From contig CP006668.1 in NCBI GenBank assembly GCA_000471925.1, positions 62,001 through 126,000 on the forward strand: a stretch of 64,000 nucleotides of DNA, written 5' to 3'. Every line of letters begins with the position of its first letter. Positions within the stretch are counted from its first letter, which is position 1. Of this stretch, positions 43,333 to 51,405 are shown piece by piece. The position numbers and the translations under genes are program-made. The stretch comes from Ralstonia pickettii DTP0602. Lineage in GTDB: Bacteria; Pseudomonadota; Gammaproteobacteria; Burkholderiales; Burkholderiaceae. The notes beneath the pieces were generated by a model. The model was given only the letters and a program-made list of their open reading frames with translations. It did not search any database and was not told where the DNA came from.

Positions 43333-43376
43333 TTGCGCCGCCAGCCTGCAAGCCAAACCGAGCAAAGGAGTCCCTC

Positions 43377-44126
43377 ATGCTTTTACACCTGTCCACCTGG
43401 GCTGAAGTCGAACAGTTCCTGCAACGCAGCCGCGTCATCGTCGTGCCGATCGGCTCCAACGAGCAGCACGGGCCCACGGGTTTGCTCGGCACCGACTGGC
43501 TGTGTCCGGAGATCATCGCCCGCGAGGCGGAGAAGAGCGCGGACATCCTGGTCGCGCCGACCTTCAATATCGGCATGGCCCAGCATCACCTGGCCTTTGC
43601 CGGCACCATCTCGCTGCGTCCGTCGACGTTTATCGCCGCCATCTCCGACTGGGTCCGTTCGCTGGCCGGGCACGGCTTCGAGAAGATCCTGTTCCTCAAC
43701 GGCCATGGCGGCAATGTCGCGTCGATCGAGGCGGCGTTCTCCGAGATCTACGCCGAATCGAGCTTCGCCGCGCGCCGGGCCGGCGTCGCGCTCAAGCTCT
43801 GCAACTGGTGGGACCTGGAAGGCGTGGGCGAACTGGCGCGCGACCAGTTCCCCACCGGCCACGGCGCGCACGCCACGCCGTCGGAGATCGCGATCACGCA
43901 GTGGGCGTTTCCGGACGCCATCAAGTCGGCCGACTACGCGCCGCCAATCGCACCTAGCGGCCCGATCCGCGAAGCGCTCGACTTCCGCGCGCGCTATCCG
44001 GACGGACGCATCGGCTCGAATCCGGGCCTGGCCACACCTGAAAAAGGCCGCGCGCTGGTGGAACTGGCCGCGCAAAGCCTGGTGCACGAACTGGAGGCAT
44101 TCGGCAGCGAGCCGCAGCCCGACTGA
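43377..44126 (+). CDS. Creatininase family amidohydrolase
   Basis: A 249-residue metal-dependent amidohydrolase of the creatininase/MftE-like fold. The metal ligands are visible in VVPIGSNEQHGPTGLLGTDW (Glu, His, Asp), NGHGGN (His) and FPTGHGAHATPSE (Glu, about residue 168). An AAAGGAG site precedes the ATG. Homologues hydrolyse creatinine, FAPy, or related cyclic amides and lactams; which substrate applies cannot be told. Its position after an anion permease suggests that it opens a ring in the imported compound. Confidence 0.9.
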   Translation: MLLHLSTWAEVEQFLQRSRVIVVPIGSNEQHGPTGLLGTDWLCPEIIAREAEKSADILVAPTFNIGMAQHHLAFAGTISLRPSTFIAAISDWVRSLAGHGFEKILFLNGHGGNVASIEAAFSEIYAESSFAARRAGVALKLCNWWDLEGVGELARDQFPTGHGAHATPSEIAITQWAFPDAIKSADYAPPIAPSGPIREALDFRARYPDGRIGSNPGLATPEKGRALVELAAQSLVHELEAFGSEPQPD

Positions 44127-44141
44127 GTTCGCCACTGTCGC

Positions 44142-44190
44142 GCCGGATGTCGATGCGACGGGGGCGTCGCGCGGCATCCGGCCCCCTTTT
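44142..44190 (+). terminator. Intrinsic terminator after the creatininase gene
   Basis: Outer arms GCCGGATG / CATCCGGC enclose an inner stem CGACG-GGGG-CGTCG, and the structure is followed by CCCCTTTT. Confidence 0.8.
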
Positions 44191-44387
44191 ACCTTGATGT
44201 AATAACTCTTGTTCCACCCTCGTACGCTGGCTGTGCCGAGCCATTTCGACTTGTTCCCCGCGCGTACAAGTGTTTGTGCGCGACCCATATTTTTCAGCAC
44301 GGGCGCATGCCCTAGATTTGGATCCATCGGTCCCGTCGATCCGATTGGCCAACAAGCCAGATCCAACAAACTACCTAGAGGTGTGAA

Positions 44388-45098
44388 ATGAGTGCTTCCC
44401 AGAAAGTCGCCGTGATTACCGGCGCATCCCAAGGCATCGGTGCAGAACTGGTCAAGGCCTATCGCGAACGCGGCTACCGCGTCGTGGCCACGGCCCGCAA
44501 CGTCAAGCCGTCCGATGATCGCGATATCGTGACGGTGCAGGGCGACATCGCCGAGCCGGAAACCGCGCAGCGCGTGATCAGCGCGGCGCTGGAAAATTTC
44601 GGCCGCATCGATACGCTGGTCAACAACGCCGGCATCTTCGTCGCCAAGCCCTTTACCACCTATACGGCGGCGGACTACGCCGCGGTCACGGGCGTGAACC
44701 TGTCGGGCTTCTACTTCATCACGCAGCTCGCCATCGCCGAGATGGAAAAGCAGCGCAGCGGCCATGTGGTCAGCATCACCACCAGCCTGGTCGACCATGC
44801 GATCAGCGGCGTGCCGTCGGTGCTGGCCTCGCTGACCAAGGGCGGCCTGAACGCCGCGACCAAGTCGCTGGCCATCGAGTACGCCAAGACCGGTATCCGC
44901 GTGAACGCCGTCTCGCCCGGCGTAATCAAGTCGCCGATGCATCCGCCCGAGACCCATGCCGCGCTCGGCGCCCTGCATCCTGTGGGCCATATGGGCGAAA
45001 TGCGCGACATCGCCGACGCGGTGCTGTACCTGGAATCGGCATCGTTCGTGACCGGGGAAATCCTGCACGTGGACGGCGGCCAGAGCGCCGGCCACTAA
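44388..45098 (+). CDS. SDR family protein lacking the catalytic tyrosine
   Basis: A 236-residue short-chain dehydrogenase/reductase homologue. The dinucleotide motif TGASQGIGAEL is near residue 15 and NNAG (TLVNNAGIFVAK) near 80, so NAD(P) should bind. The normal Tyr-x3-Lys active site is altered: in GVPSVLASLTKGGL the residue four places before Lys is Ala, with no Tyr nearby. The Ser position is SITTSLVDH. The C-terminal FVTGEILHVDGGQSAGH is standard. It may be non-catalytic or use different chemistry. It follows the creatininase gene after a terminator, so it probably has its own promoter. Confidence 0.88.
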   Translation: MSASQKVAVITGASQGIGAELVKAYRERGYRVVATARNVKPSDDRDIVTVQGDIAEPETAQRVISAALENFGRIDTLVNNAGIFVAKPFTTYTAADYAAVTGVNLSGFYFITQLAIAEMEKQRSGHVVSITTSLVDHAISGVPSVLASLTKGGLNAATKSLAIEYAKTGIRVNAVSPGVIKSPMHPPETHAALGALHPVGHMGEMRDIADAVLYLESASFVTGEILHVDGGQSAGH

Positions 45099-45142
45099 GC
45101 GGCGGGAAGCGAGAGATGGGGCGGCGTACTCCGTGCGCCGCC

Positions 45143-46030
45143 TCAGGCAGCCTCCATCAGCGCGCCGAAGCGGGCCCGCGCCGCGGTCACGAACGCCAGC
45201 ATGGCGCTCGACAGGTAAGCGTCGCGGCGCCGGATGAACAGCGTCTCGACATGCGCCTGCTCCGGCGCGATCTCATGGATCGAAACCATGCCCTGCTGTG
45301 CCGCGGCTGCTACCACGCTGCGTGGCAGCAGCGTAATGCCGATGCCGCCGGCCACGCACGCAATGATGGTGTCGAGCGAGCCGAACTCAAGCGGTGTGGC
45401 AGTCCGTATGCCCATCTCGCCCAGCAGCGTCTCCAGGCGCTGCCGGTACGAGCAGCCCAGGCGGAACACGATGGTCTTCAGGTACTCGGCCGACTTCAGC
45501 GCGCCAAGCGAGCGCATGGTCCGCGGCGTCACCAGCACCAGCTCTTCATGGAAGATCGCCTCGGCATCGAGATCCGGGTGATCGAGCGGACCGGCCACGA
45601 ACGCCGCATCGAGCCGTCCTTCGACCACATCGGCAGTCAGGCTGCAACTGGTCCCCGTGACCAGCGACAACCGGACTTGCGGATACTGGCGGGCAAAGCC
45701 GCTGAGCAGCGGTGCCAGGCGCATGGCGGCCGTGGTTTCCAGCGTGCCCAGCACCACCGGGCCGCACGGCGGGCCGTCATCGAGCGCGGCCTGGCGCGCG
45801 TCTGACACCAGCTTGGCGATGCGTGCCGCATAGGGCAGCATGCGTTCCCCGGCCGGGGTCAGGCTGACCCCGCGCGCATGGCGCTGGAACAGCGGCACGC
45901 CGATCTCCTGCTCGAGCGCCCGGATGCGCGCCGTCACATTGGACTGCACCGTATGCAGTGACGTCGCCGCCTTGTTCATGCTGCCCAGGCGCGCGACGGC
46001 TTCAAAGAACTTCAGGTCCGCTACATCCAT
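45143..46030 (-). CDS. LysR family transcriptional regulator (DHA1 exporter locus)
   Basis: A 295-residue LysR regulator, start at 46030 with AAGGAG upstream. HTH: MDVADLKFFEAVARLGSMNKAATSLHTVQSNVTARIRALEQEIGVPLFQRHARGVSLTPAG. The effector domain starts at GPVVLGTLETTAAMRLAPLL and resembles the branch containing GcvA/AmpR-distant LysRs such as YneJ. It is divergent from an MFS exporter 198 bp away and is likely its regulator. Its 3' end converges with the SDR gene. Confidence 0.9.
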   Translation of the reverse strand: MDVADLKFFEAVARLGSMNKAATSLHTVQSNVTARIRALEQEIGVPLFQRHARGVSLTPAGERMLPYAARIAKLVSDARQAALDDGPPCGPVVLGTLETTAAMRLAPLLSGFARQYPQVRLSLVTGTSCSLTADVVEGRLDAAFVAGPLDHPDLDAEAIFHEELVLVTPRTMRSLGALKSAEYLKTIVFRLGCSYRQRLETLLGEMGIRTATPLEFGSLDTIIACVAGGIGITLLPRSVVAAAAQQGMVSIHEIAPEQAHVETLFIRRRDAYLSSAMLAFVTAARARFGALMEAA

Positions 46031-46228
46031 GTCCGGCTCCTTGCCTGCCGCTCTGTTCGCCTGCACGGAGTGTACGCCACGGCCGCATGCCCTGCACACG
46101 CCCGGCACACGCGAAAACAGGCAGCAATCTGCTGCGGTGATACCGCTATCTCGATAAACCGCGTATGCGTCGCCGCCTGCGTTGCTAGCATTCCGATCAA
46201 CCCGTCTGTTGTCCCCGAGTGGTATGCC

Positions 46229-47488
46229 ATGAGCAAGTGCCCAGCCGTTCTCCCGATGCCGTCGTCGCCCGCTACGGACGACAGTTATGCGGTCCGCAAT
46301 GCCTCGTACTGGCGTCGCAATCTCGTCATCTGCGTGTTCGGTTCATTCACCACGCTGGTAAGCCTGAGCATGTTGCTGCCGTTCCTGCCGCTCTACGTCG
46401 AGCAGCTTGGCGTCACGTCTTCCAACGAGATCGTGCAATGGTCCGGCGTGGCCTTTGGCGTGACCTTCCTTGGCACCGCATTGACCGCGCCGCTGTGGGG
46501 CCGCATGGCCGACCGCTTCGGCCGCAAGCCGATGCTGATCCGCGCCGCCATCGGCATGGCCGTGGTGATGTCGATGATCGGCATGGCCCACAACGTCTAC
46601 GAGCTGGTAGCACTACGTTTCGCCGCCGGGCTGATCGGTGGCTATGCCTCGGCCTCGATCGTGATGATCGGCACCCAGGCGCCGCCAGAGCGATCGGGCT
46701 GGGCACTCGGCGTACTCTCCACCGGGGCCCTGGCCGGCAACCTGATCGGCCCGCTCGTCGGCGGCCTGCTGCCCAACCTGATCGGCATCCGCGGCGCCTT
46801 CGCGGCAGCCGCCGGGATGATCGCCGTTGCGGCCATCCTGACCATCGCCTTCGTCCGGGAAGACTTCTCTGGCCTGGCCAGGCAACCCCTGGCGAGCCCG
46901 AAGCCCGGCGCGGCCGGCACCCATCGCAAGATGCCGCGCGTGGCCATCGCGGCCCTGCTGGTGACGGCCACCATGGTGCTGCTGGCCAATATGTCGATCG
47001 AACCGATCATCACCGTGTACATCGCGCAGCTCGGCGTGCCACACGAGCGCCTGGCGACGGTTGCCGGCATCGTCATGGCCTGTTCGGCCTTCGGCAGCAT
47101 GCTGACGGCTGCGCGCCTGGGCGCGCTGGCCGACCGGATCGGCGCATGGCAAGTGATTATCGGCTGCCTGGTTGCCACCGCGCTGGTGATGATTCCGCAG
47201 GCTTTCGTTACCAACTGGTGGACGCTGGCCATTCTGCGCGGCCTGATGGGCATGACGCTCGCCGGCTTGCTGCCCGCCATCGCCAAGCTCGTGCGCCAGG
47301 CCGTGGCCGAGCATGAGTCGGGCAGGATGCTGGGCTACCTGCAGTCCGCGCAGTACGCCGGGCAGGTGGCCGGGCCGCTGATCGGCGGGCAGATTGGCGT
47401 GCATGTGGGCATTCGTTCGGTGTTTTTCGTGACCAGCGCCCTGTTGCTGGGCTGTGCCGCGCTGGACCGATGGGCCAAGGGGCGCTGA
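46229..47488 (+). CDS. DHA1-type MFS drug exporter
   Basis: A 419-residue 12-span exporter. Motif A of the drug:proton antiporters is present as GRMADRFGRKPML after span 2 and RLGALADRIG after span 8. Span 5 has the export-type motif C region GALAGNLIGPLVGGLLPNLIG. The start at 46229 (MSKCPAVLP) is chosen because homology begins about 25 residues later; the upstream in-frame region is not conserved. MdtG/TetA-like drug or metabolite export is likely, controlled by the divergent LysR protein. Confidence 0.88.
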   Translation: MSKCPAVLPMPSSPATDDSYAVRNASYWRRNLVICVFGSFTTLVSLSMLLPFLPLYVEQLGVTSSNEIVQWSGVAFGVTFLGTALTAPLWGRMADRFGRKPMLIRAAIGMAVVMSMIGMAHNVYELVALRFAAGLIGGYASASIVMIGTQAPPERSGWALGVLSTGALAGNLIGPLVGGLLPNLIGIRGAFAAAAGMIAVAAILTIAFVREDFSGLARQPLASPKPGAAGTHRKMPRVAIAALLVTATMVLLANMSIEPIITVYIAQLGVPHERLATVAGIVMACSAFGSMLTAARLGALADRIGAWQVIIGCLVATALVMIPQAFVTNWWTLAILRGLMGMTLAGLLPAIAKLVRQAVAEHESGRMLGYLQSAQYAGQVAGPLIGGQIGVHVGIRSVFFVTSALLLGCAALDRWAKGR

Positions 47489-47502
47489 AGCTCCAGACCG
47501 TT

Positions 47503-47646
47503 TCAACGGTCCCCGTGCGACGGAGGTTCGCGTCGCGGCTCCACCCGGCAAGACGATGACGGGACCCAGCGGCACACGGTGGCGGCGCGGAGTTCTCCGG
47601 CGATGCCGGCAATGAGCATGCCGGCGACAATCAGGATGCGTTTCAT
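47503..47646 (-). CDS. Possible very small exported protein
   Basis: A 47-codon frame with a plausible signal peptide (MKRILIVAGMLIAGIAGELRA, cleavage around residue 21) and a short basic tail with two Cys (VCRWVPSSSCRVEP). It sits in the gap between the MFS exporter and the sensor kinase, on the kinase strand and 81 bp after its stop codon. The ribosome-binding site (GAGG) is weak. Similar tiny exported frames occur after kinases in other genomes, but this could be chance. Confidence 0.35.
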   Translation of the reverse strand: MKRILIVAGMLIAGIAGELRAATVCRWVPSSSCRVEPRREPPSHGDR

Positions 47647-47727
47647 GGAACAACCTCAACAGTGGCGGGCGGTGCATGAGGGACTCGCGCGCCAGGCACC
47701 GCCACACCCGGCCCGTGACGTGTGGGC

Positions 47728-49029
47728 TTAACCAAGCGTGACGCAGGCCACCAGCCCGCCGCCTTCGCGGTTGCGCAGCTTGAGCGAGCCGCCGATGGCC
47801 ATCGCTAGCTGGTTGGCAATCGCCAGGCCCAGGCCCGTACCGCCGGTCTCGCGGCTGCGGGAGTGTTCCAGGCGCACGAACGGCTCCAGCACGGCATCGA
47901 GCATCGCGTCAGGAATGCCGCTACCGCGATCGAGGACTTCGATCAGCACGGCGCCACGCTCGCGGCGCAGTTTCAGTTCCGCCGCGCCGCCGAACTTGAT
48001 GGCGTTGTCGATCAGATTGGTCAGGATCCGGCGCAGCGCGTGCGGGCGAGTCTCGATGGCCCCGCCGATGTTCTCGAGGATGCTGACCGTCCTGTCGGTG
48101 TCCTGGTAGTCGTAGGCGAGGCTCTCTACGAACGAACCGAGATCGATGCGCGATGGCTTCTCGCCGCCGCCATGCGCGCTGCGCGCATACGCCAGGCCTT
48201 CGTGCACCAGCCGTTCGATCTCGCCGAGGTCATGCGCCAGCTTGCGCTTTTCCTCCGAGTCCTCGGCCATCTCGGCACGCAGCTTCATGCGTGTGATCGG
48301 CGTCTGCAAATCGTGGGAGATGGCCGCCAGGATCTGGACGCGCTCTTCGACGAAGCGGGCGATGCGTTGCTGCATGGCATTGAACGCGTGCGCGGCACGG
48401 GCGAGCTCGGTGGGGCCTTTCTCGTCGAGCGGCGGAGTCTTTGCGTTCGGGTCGAGCGCATCGGCCGCGTCGGCCAGCGCCACCAGCGGGCGGATTGACA
48501 GCCTGACCGCGAACCAGCAGCACAGGATCAGCAGCAGCAACTGGGTCACCAGCACATACGGCAACCATTGCGCGATCGGCGTCATGCGCGGATGCACGTC
48601 GATGGTCAGCGGGTTGCCGTCGCTCAGCGTCAGATGCGCCTGCAGCCGCTTGCTGTCGCCGGGAATCGACTCCACCCTGACCGGAAAGCGGCCACCGCTC
48701 GCCTCGGCGATGCGCGCGGCGATGTCCTGGCCGTGCTCATGCATCTCTGGCACGCCAGGTGCGCCGGGACCGAGGAGGTACTGGTAGTTGCTGCGGTTCA
48801 GGCGCGGCAGCCACTGCGGGCGTTCAGCAGCCGGCAGGCGGTCCAGGATGGCAATCGACGTGGCCACGTCGGTTTCCAGCGTGCCCAGCATCACCCGGTT
48901 CGCGCTCTCGTAGCGTTCGGAAAACAGCACGCCGAACGACAGGCCATGTGCGATGGTCAGGCCGGCAAGCAGGATCAGGAACAGGCGTGCCCCCATGGTG
49001 CGGGACCAGCGCCATCCGTGCTTATTCAT
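47728..49029 (-). CDS. Membrane sensor histidine kinase without an adjacent response regulator
   Basis: A 433-residue EnvZ-like kinase. Start at 49029 (MNKHGWRW); spans lie near residues 13-32 and 162-182, enclosing a ~130-residue periplasmic sensor. A HAMP linker (IRPLVALADAADALDPN) precedes the HisKA domain with phospho-acceptor His in ILAAISHDLQTPITRMKLRAEM (about residue 237). ATPase motifs are complete: N box LTNLIDNAIKFG, G1 DRGSGIP, and G2 GGTGLGLAIANQLAMAIGG. No response regulator gene is found within 500 bp on either side, unlike the usual OmpR/EnvZ-type pairs in this group. Confidence 0.92.
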   Translation of the reverse strand: MNKHGWRWSRTMGARLFLILLAGLTIAHGLSFGVLFSERYESANRVMLGTLETDVATSIAILDRLPAAERPQWLPRLNRSNYQYLLGPGAPGVPEMHEHGQDIAARIAEASGGRFPVRVESIPGDSKRLQAHLTLSDGNPLTIDVHPRMTPIAQWLPYVLVTQLLLLILCCWFAVRLSIRPLVALADAADALDPNAKTPPLDEKGPTELARAAHAFNAMQQRIARFVEERVQILAAISHDLQTPITRMKLRAEMAEDSEEKRKLAHDLGEIERLVHEGLAYARSAHGGGEKPSRIDLGSFVESLAYDYQDTDRTVSILENIGGAIETRPHALRRILTNLIDNAIKFGGAAELKLRRERGAVLIEVLDRGSGIPDAMLDAVLEPFVRLEHSRSRETGGTGLGLAIANQLAMAIGGSLKLRNREGGGLVACVTLG

Positions 49030-49574
49030 TCGTCGCTCTCTTTGCATTTGACTGAGCAGTACCGGCGCAAATACGCCGATGCAGTCCGCGCTGCCTGGGT
49101 AGGTGAGAGGGATTCTAGGAGGCGGTGGGAGGGGGGATGTGTCGCTGGCTGGCGGTTTTGTATCTGGAGCAGCGGGCTAGGGTGGGGTCTTGTATTGCCG
49201 TGTATCTGGATGTGCTGGGCATACATGGTGGTACAAAGATGAAGGTGAATGCGGGGGCTGCGGTGTAGCCGCTCACGCCTGCACTTCCGGAACCCCGAGC
49301 GAACGCAAGACCGGTGGGAGTGCTGTCGCGTGGAATGGAAAAAATTGCTAGGCAGAGCGCGCAAACTCTGCTGGGCCAACATGTCACCAGCCTCGAGAGC
49401 CGTCGAACAACAACATGTTCATCAAGCCTGCCCCCCCTTCCATAATTCCATACAGTGGAATTGAGGGGCTGTGGAATCCCCATGCAAGCACTAATCTGTC
49501 TTCAACAATCAAACGCGCCCGGAACAGGCAGCCTGATAACCGCAGCGCACAGAGTCGTTACTGGAGACAACAAC
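49030..49574. other. Intergenic region between the sensor kinase and the Bug operon
   Basis: A 545-base gap. Neither strand shows a response regulator remnant or any other recognised gene. It carries the operator-like palindrome at 49444-49462 and should hold promoters for both divergent transcripts. Confidence 0.5.
49444..49462. promoter_or_regulatory. Operator-like palindrome, candidate IclR site
   Basis: AATTCCATACAGTGGAATT has perfect 7-bp arms around TACAG, resembling TTCC-n-GGAA operators of the IclR family, with a further TGGAAT half site at 49472-49477. It lies 113 bp upstream of the Bug gene whose operon ends in an iclR-type gene. Confidence 0.5.
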
Positions 49575-50570
49575 ATGCACCGGATCCGCACCAGATTTCT
49601 TCGCCGCCTGGCGAAGGCGACCATCCCCTTCGTTCTCGCCGCCACGGCACCGCTGACCGCCCTGGCAGCCTTCCCGGAAAAGCCGATCCGCCTGGTCGTG
49701 CCCTTCGCCCCAGGCGGCGGCACCGACCTCCTCTCGCGCGCCATGGGCATCACCATGGGCGAGGACCTCGGCCAGCCGGTCATCGTCGACAACAAGCCCG
49801 GCGGCAGCACCATCATCGGCACCGACACAGTCGCCAAGAGCGCGCCAGACGGCTACACGCTGGTGATGGCGACGATGGCCCACGCCGTCAATCCGAGCCT
49901 GCACAAGAAACTGCCCTTCGACACGGACAAGGCATTCGCGCCGGTCATGCTGGTCGGCCGCTCGCCCAACGTGCTGGTGGTGCGCCCGGACAGCCCCATC
50001 AAGACCGTGCAGGACCTGATCGCCACGGCCAAGGCCAAACCGGGCAAGCTCAACTACGCCTCGCAAGGTGCCGGCACCTCGGCACACCTGGCGGGCGAGT
50101 TGTTCAAGAAGATGGCCAAGGTCGAGCTCAACCACATCCCCTATCGCGGCGCCGGCCCGGCCATCACCGACCTGCTCGGCGGGCAGGTCGACATGATGTT
50201 TGCGACGGCCGCCGCGGTGGCACCGCACCTGGAGAGCGGCAAGTTGCGTGCCGTCGCGGTCACGACCGCGCAGCGCTCGCAGGCACCCGCCCTGAGCAAG
50301 GTTCCGACCATCGCCGAGAGCGGCGTGCCGAGCTACGCCGCCGACAGCTGGTACGGCCTGTTCGTACCCGCCGGCACCCCTGCACCCGTGATCGCGCGCC
50401 TGAACGCCGCGGCGAAGAAGGCCGTGCAGACCGATGCCTTCCGCAAGCGCGCGGAGCAAGAAGGGCTGGCCGTGAGCGCCGGCTCGCCGGATGAGTTCGG
50501 CCGCTACGTCAAGGCCGAAAGCCAGCGCTGGAGCAAGGTCATCAAGGAAGCCAACATCACCGCCGACTAA
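49575..50570 (+). CDS. Bug family periplasmic solute-binding receptor
   Basis: A 331-residue TctC-like receptor. Start at 49575 (MHRIRTRFLRRLAKATIPFVLAATAPLTALA) gives a long signal peptide cleaved near residue 31. The mature start FPEKPIRLVVPFAPGGGTDLLSRAMG and the block PGGSTIIGTDTVAKSAPDGYTLVMATM are family signatures. It opens a four-gene set with crotonase, ADP-forming CoA ligase and IclR regulator, so it probably binds the carboxylic acid degraded by these enzymes. The two Bug receptors of the window are paralogues, not identical copies. Confidence 0.92.
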   Translation: MHRIRTRFLRRLAKATIPFVLAATAPLTALAAFPEKPIRLVVPFAPGGGTDLLSRAMGITMGEDLGQPVIVDNKPGGSTIIGTDTVAKSAPDGYTLVMATMAHAVNPSLHKKLPFDTDKAFAPVMLVGRSPNVLVVRPDSPIKTVQDLIATAKAKPGKLNYASQGAGTSAHLAGELFKKMAKVELNHIPYRGAGPAITDLLGGQVDMMFATAAAVAPHLESGKLRAVAVTTAQRSQAPALSKVPTIAESGVPSYAADSWYGLFVPAGTPAPVIARLNAAAKKAVQTDAFRKRAEQEGLAVSAGSPDEFGRYVKAESQRWSKVIKEANITAD

Positions 50571-50606
50571 GCGCGGCCACCGCAACAGACAGACTGGATA
50601 CGAACC

Positions 50607-51401
50607 ATGAACAGCTATTCACTGATTGAACTGAACGTCGTCTCGGGCATCGCGCTGCTCGCCTTCAACCGCCCCGACAAGCGCAACGCGATGAGCGACG
50701 ACATGCGTTCGGAGTTTATCCACGCGCTGGAACATGTAGCTGCCGACAAGGCCATCCGCGCGCTGGTGATCACCGGCAACGGCAAGGGCTTCTGCGCGGG
50801 CGGCGACGTGGCCGGCATGCAGCGCCGCATGGAGGCACCCCCGGGCCAAGTGGGCTTCAATGGGTGGAGCCGCCAGCAGCGGGTCCACCATACCGTGAAG
50901 CTGCTCCACACCATGCCCAAGCCCACCATCGCCGCGGTCAACGGCGCAGCGGCCGGGCTCGGTGCCGATACCGCGCTGTGCTGCGACTTCGTGATCGCCT
51001 CCGAATCGGCGTCGTTCTCCTGGTCCTACATCAACCGGGGCCTGATCCCTGACGGCGGAGGCATGTATTTCCTGCCGCGCCGCGTGGGCTTGTCGGCCGC
51101 AAAGGAACTCGTCTTCACCGGCCGCAAGGTGGAGGCGCAGGAAGCCAGGGTGCTTGGCATCGCCGATCGCCTGAGCCAGCCCGAAGCCCTGATCGACGAC
51201 GCGCTGTCCTGGGCCGCCGAACTGAGCCAGGGCTCGGCCACCGCGATCGCGCTGGGCAAGAGCATCATGAACCAGTCTTTCGAGCTGCCCGCCGACCAGG
51301 TGTTCGCGCAGGGCAGCCAGGCCCAGGGCATCTGCTACACCAGCACCGAGCATCGCGAATCCGTGCTGGCCTTCCTGAACAAGACCGCCAGCAAGGGCTG
51401 A
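50607..51401 (+). CDS. Enoyl-CoA hydratase/isomerase family protein
   Basis: A 264-residue crotonase-fold enzyme acting on an acyl-CoA. The first oxyanion-hole motif is GFCAGGDVAGM (residues ~65-75) and the second NGAAAGLGADTALCCDFVIA. The first catalytic Glu of classical hydratases is Asp (GAD), the second is replaced, and INRGLIPDGGGMYFLPRRVG carries the Asp that serves as base in PaaG-type isomerases. Isomerase activity is therefore more likely than hydration. It follows the Bug gene by 36 bp and precedes the ligase by 4 bp. Confidence 0.9.
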   Translation: MNSYSLIELNVVSGIALLAFNRPDKRNAMSDDMRSEFIHALEHVAADKAIRALVITGNGKGFCAGGDVAGMQRRMEAPPGQVGFNGWSRQQRVHHTVKLLHTMPKPTIAAVNGAAAGLGADTALCCDFVIASESASFSWSYINRGLIPDGGGMYFLPRRVGLSAAKELVFTGRKVEAQEARVLGIADRLSQPEALIDDALSWAAELSQGSATAIALGKSIMNQSFELPADQVFAQGSQAQGICYTSTEHRESVLAFLNKTASKG

Positions 51402-51405
51402 GATC

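Noticed and set aside
40938..43376. Long + strand extension upstream of the creatininase start
   Set aside because: It reads through the LysR and MFS genes in another frame; creatininase homology and a good ribosome-binding site begin at 43377.
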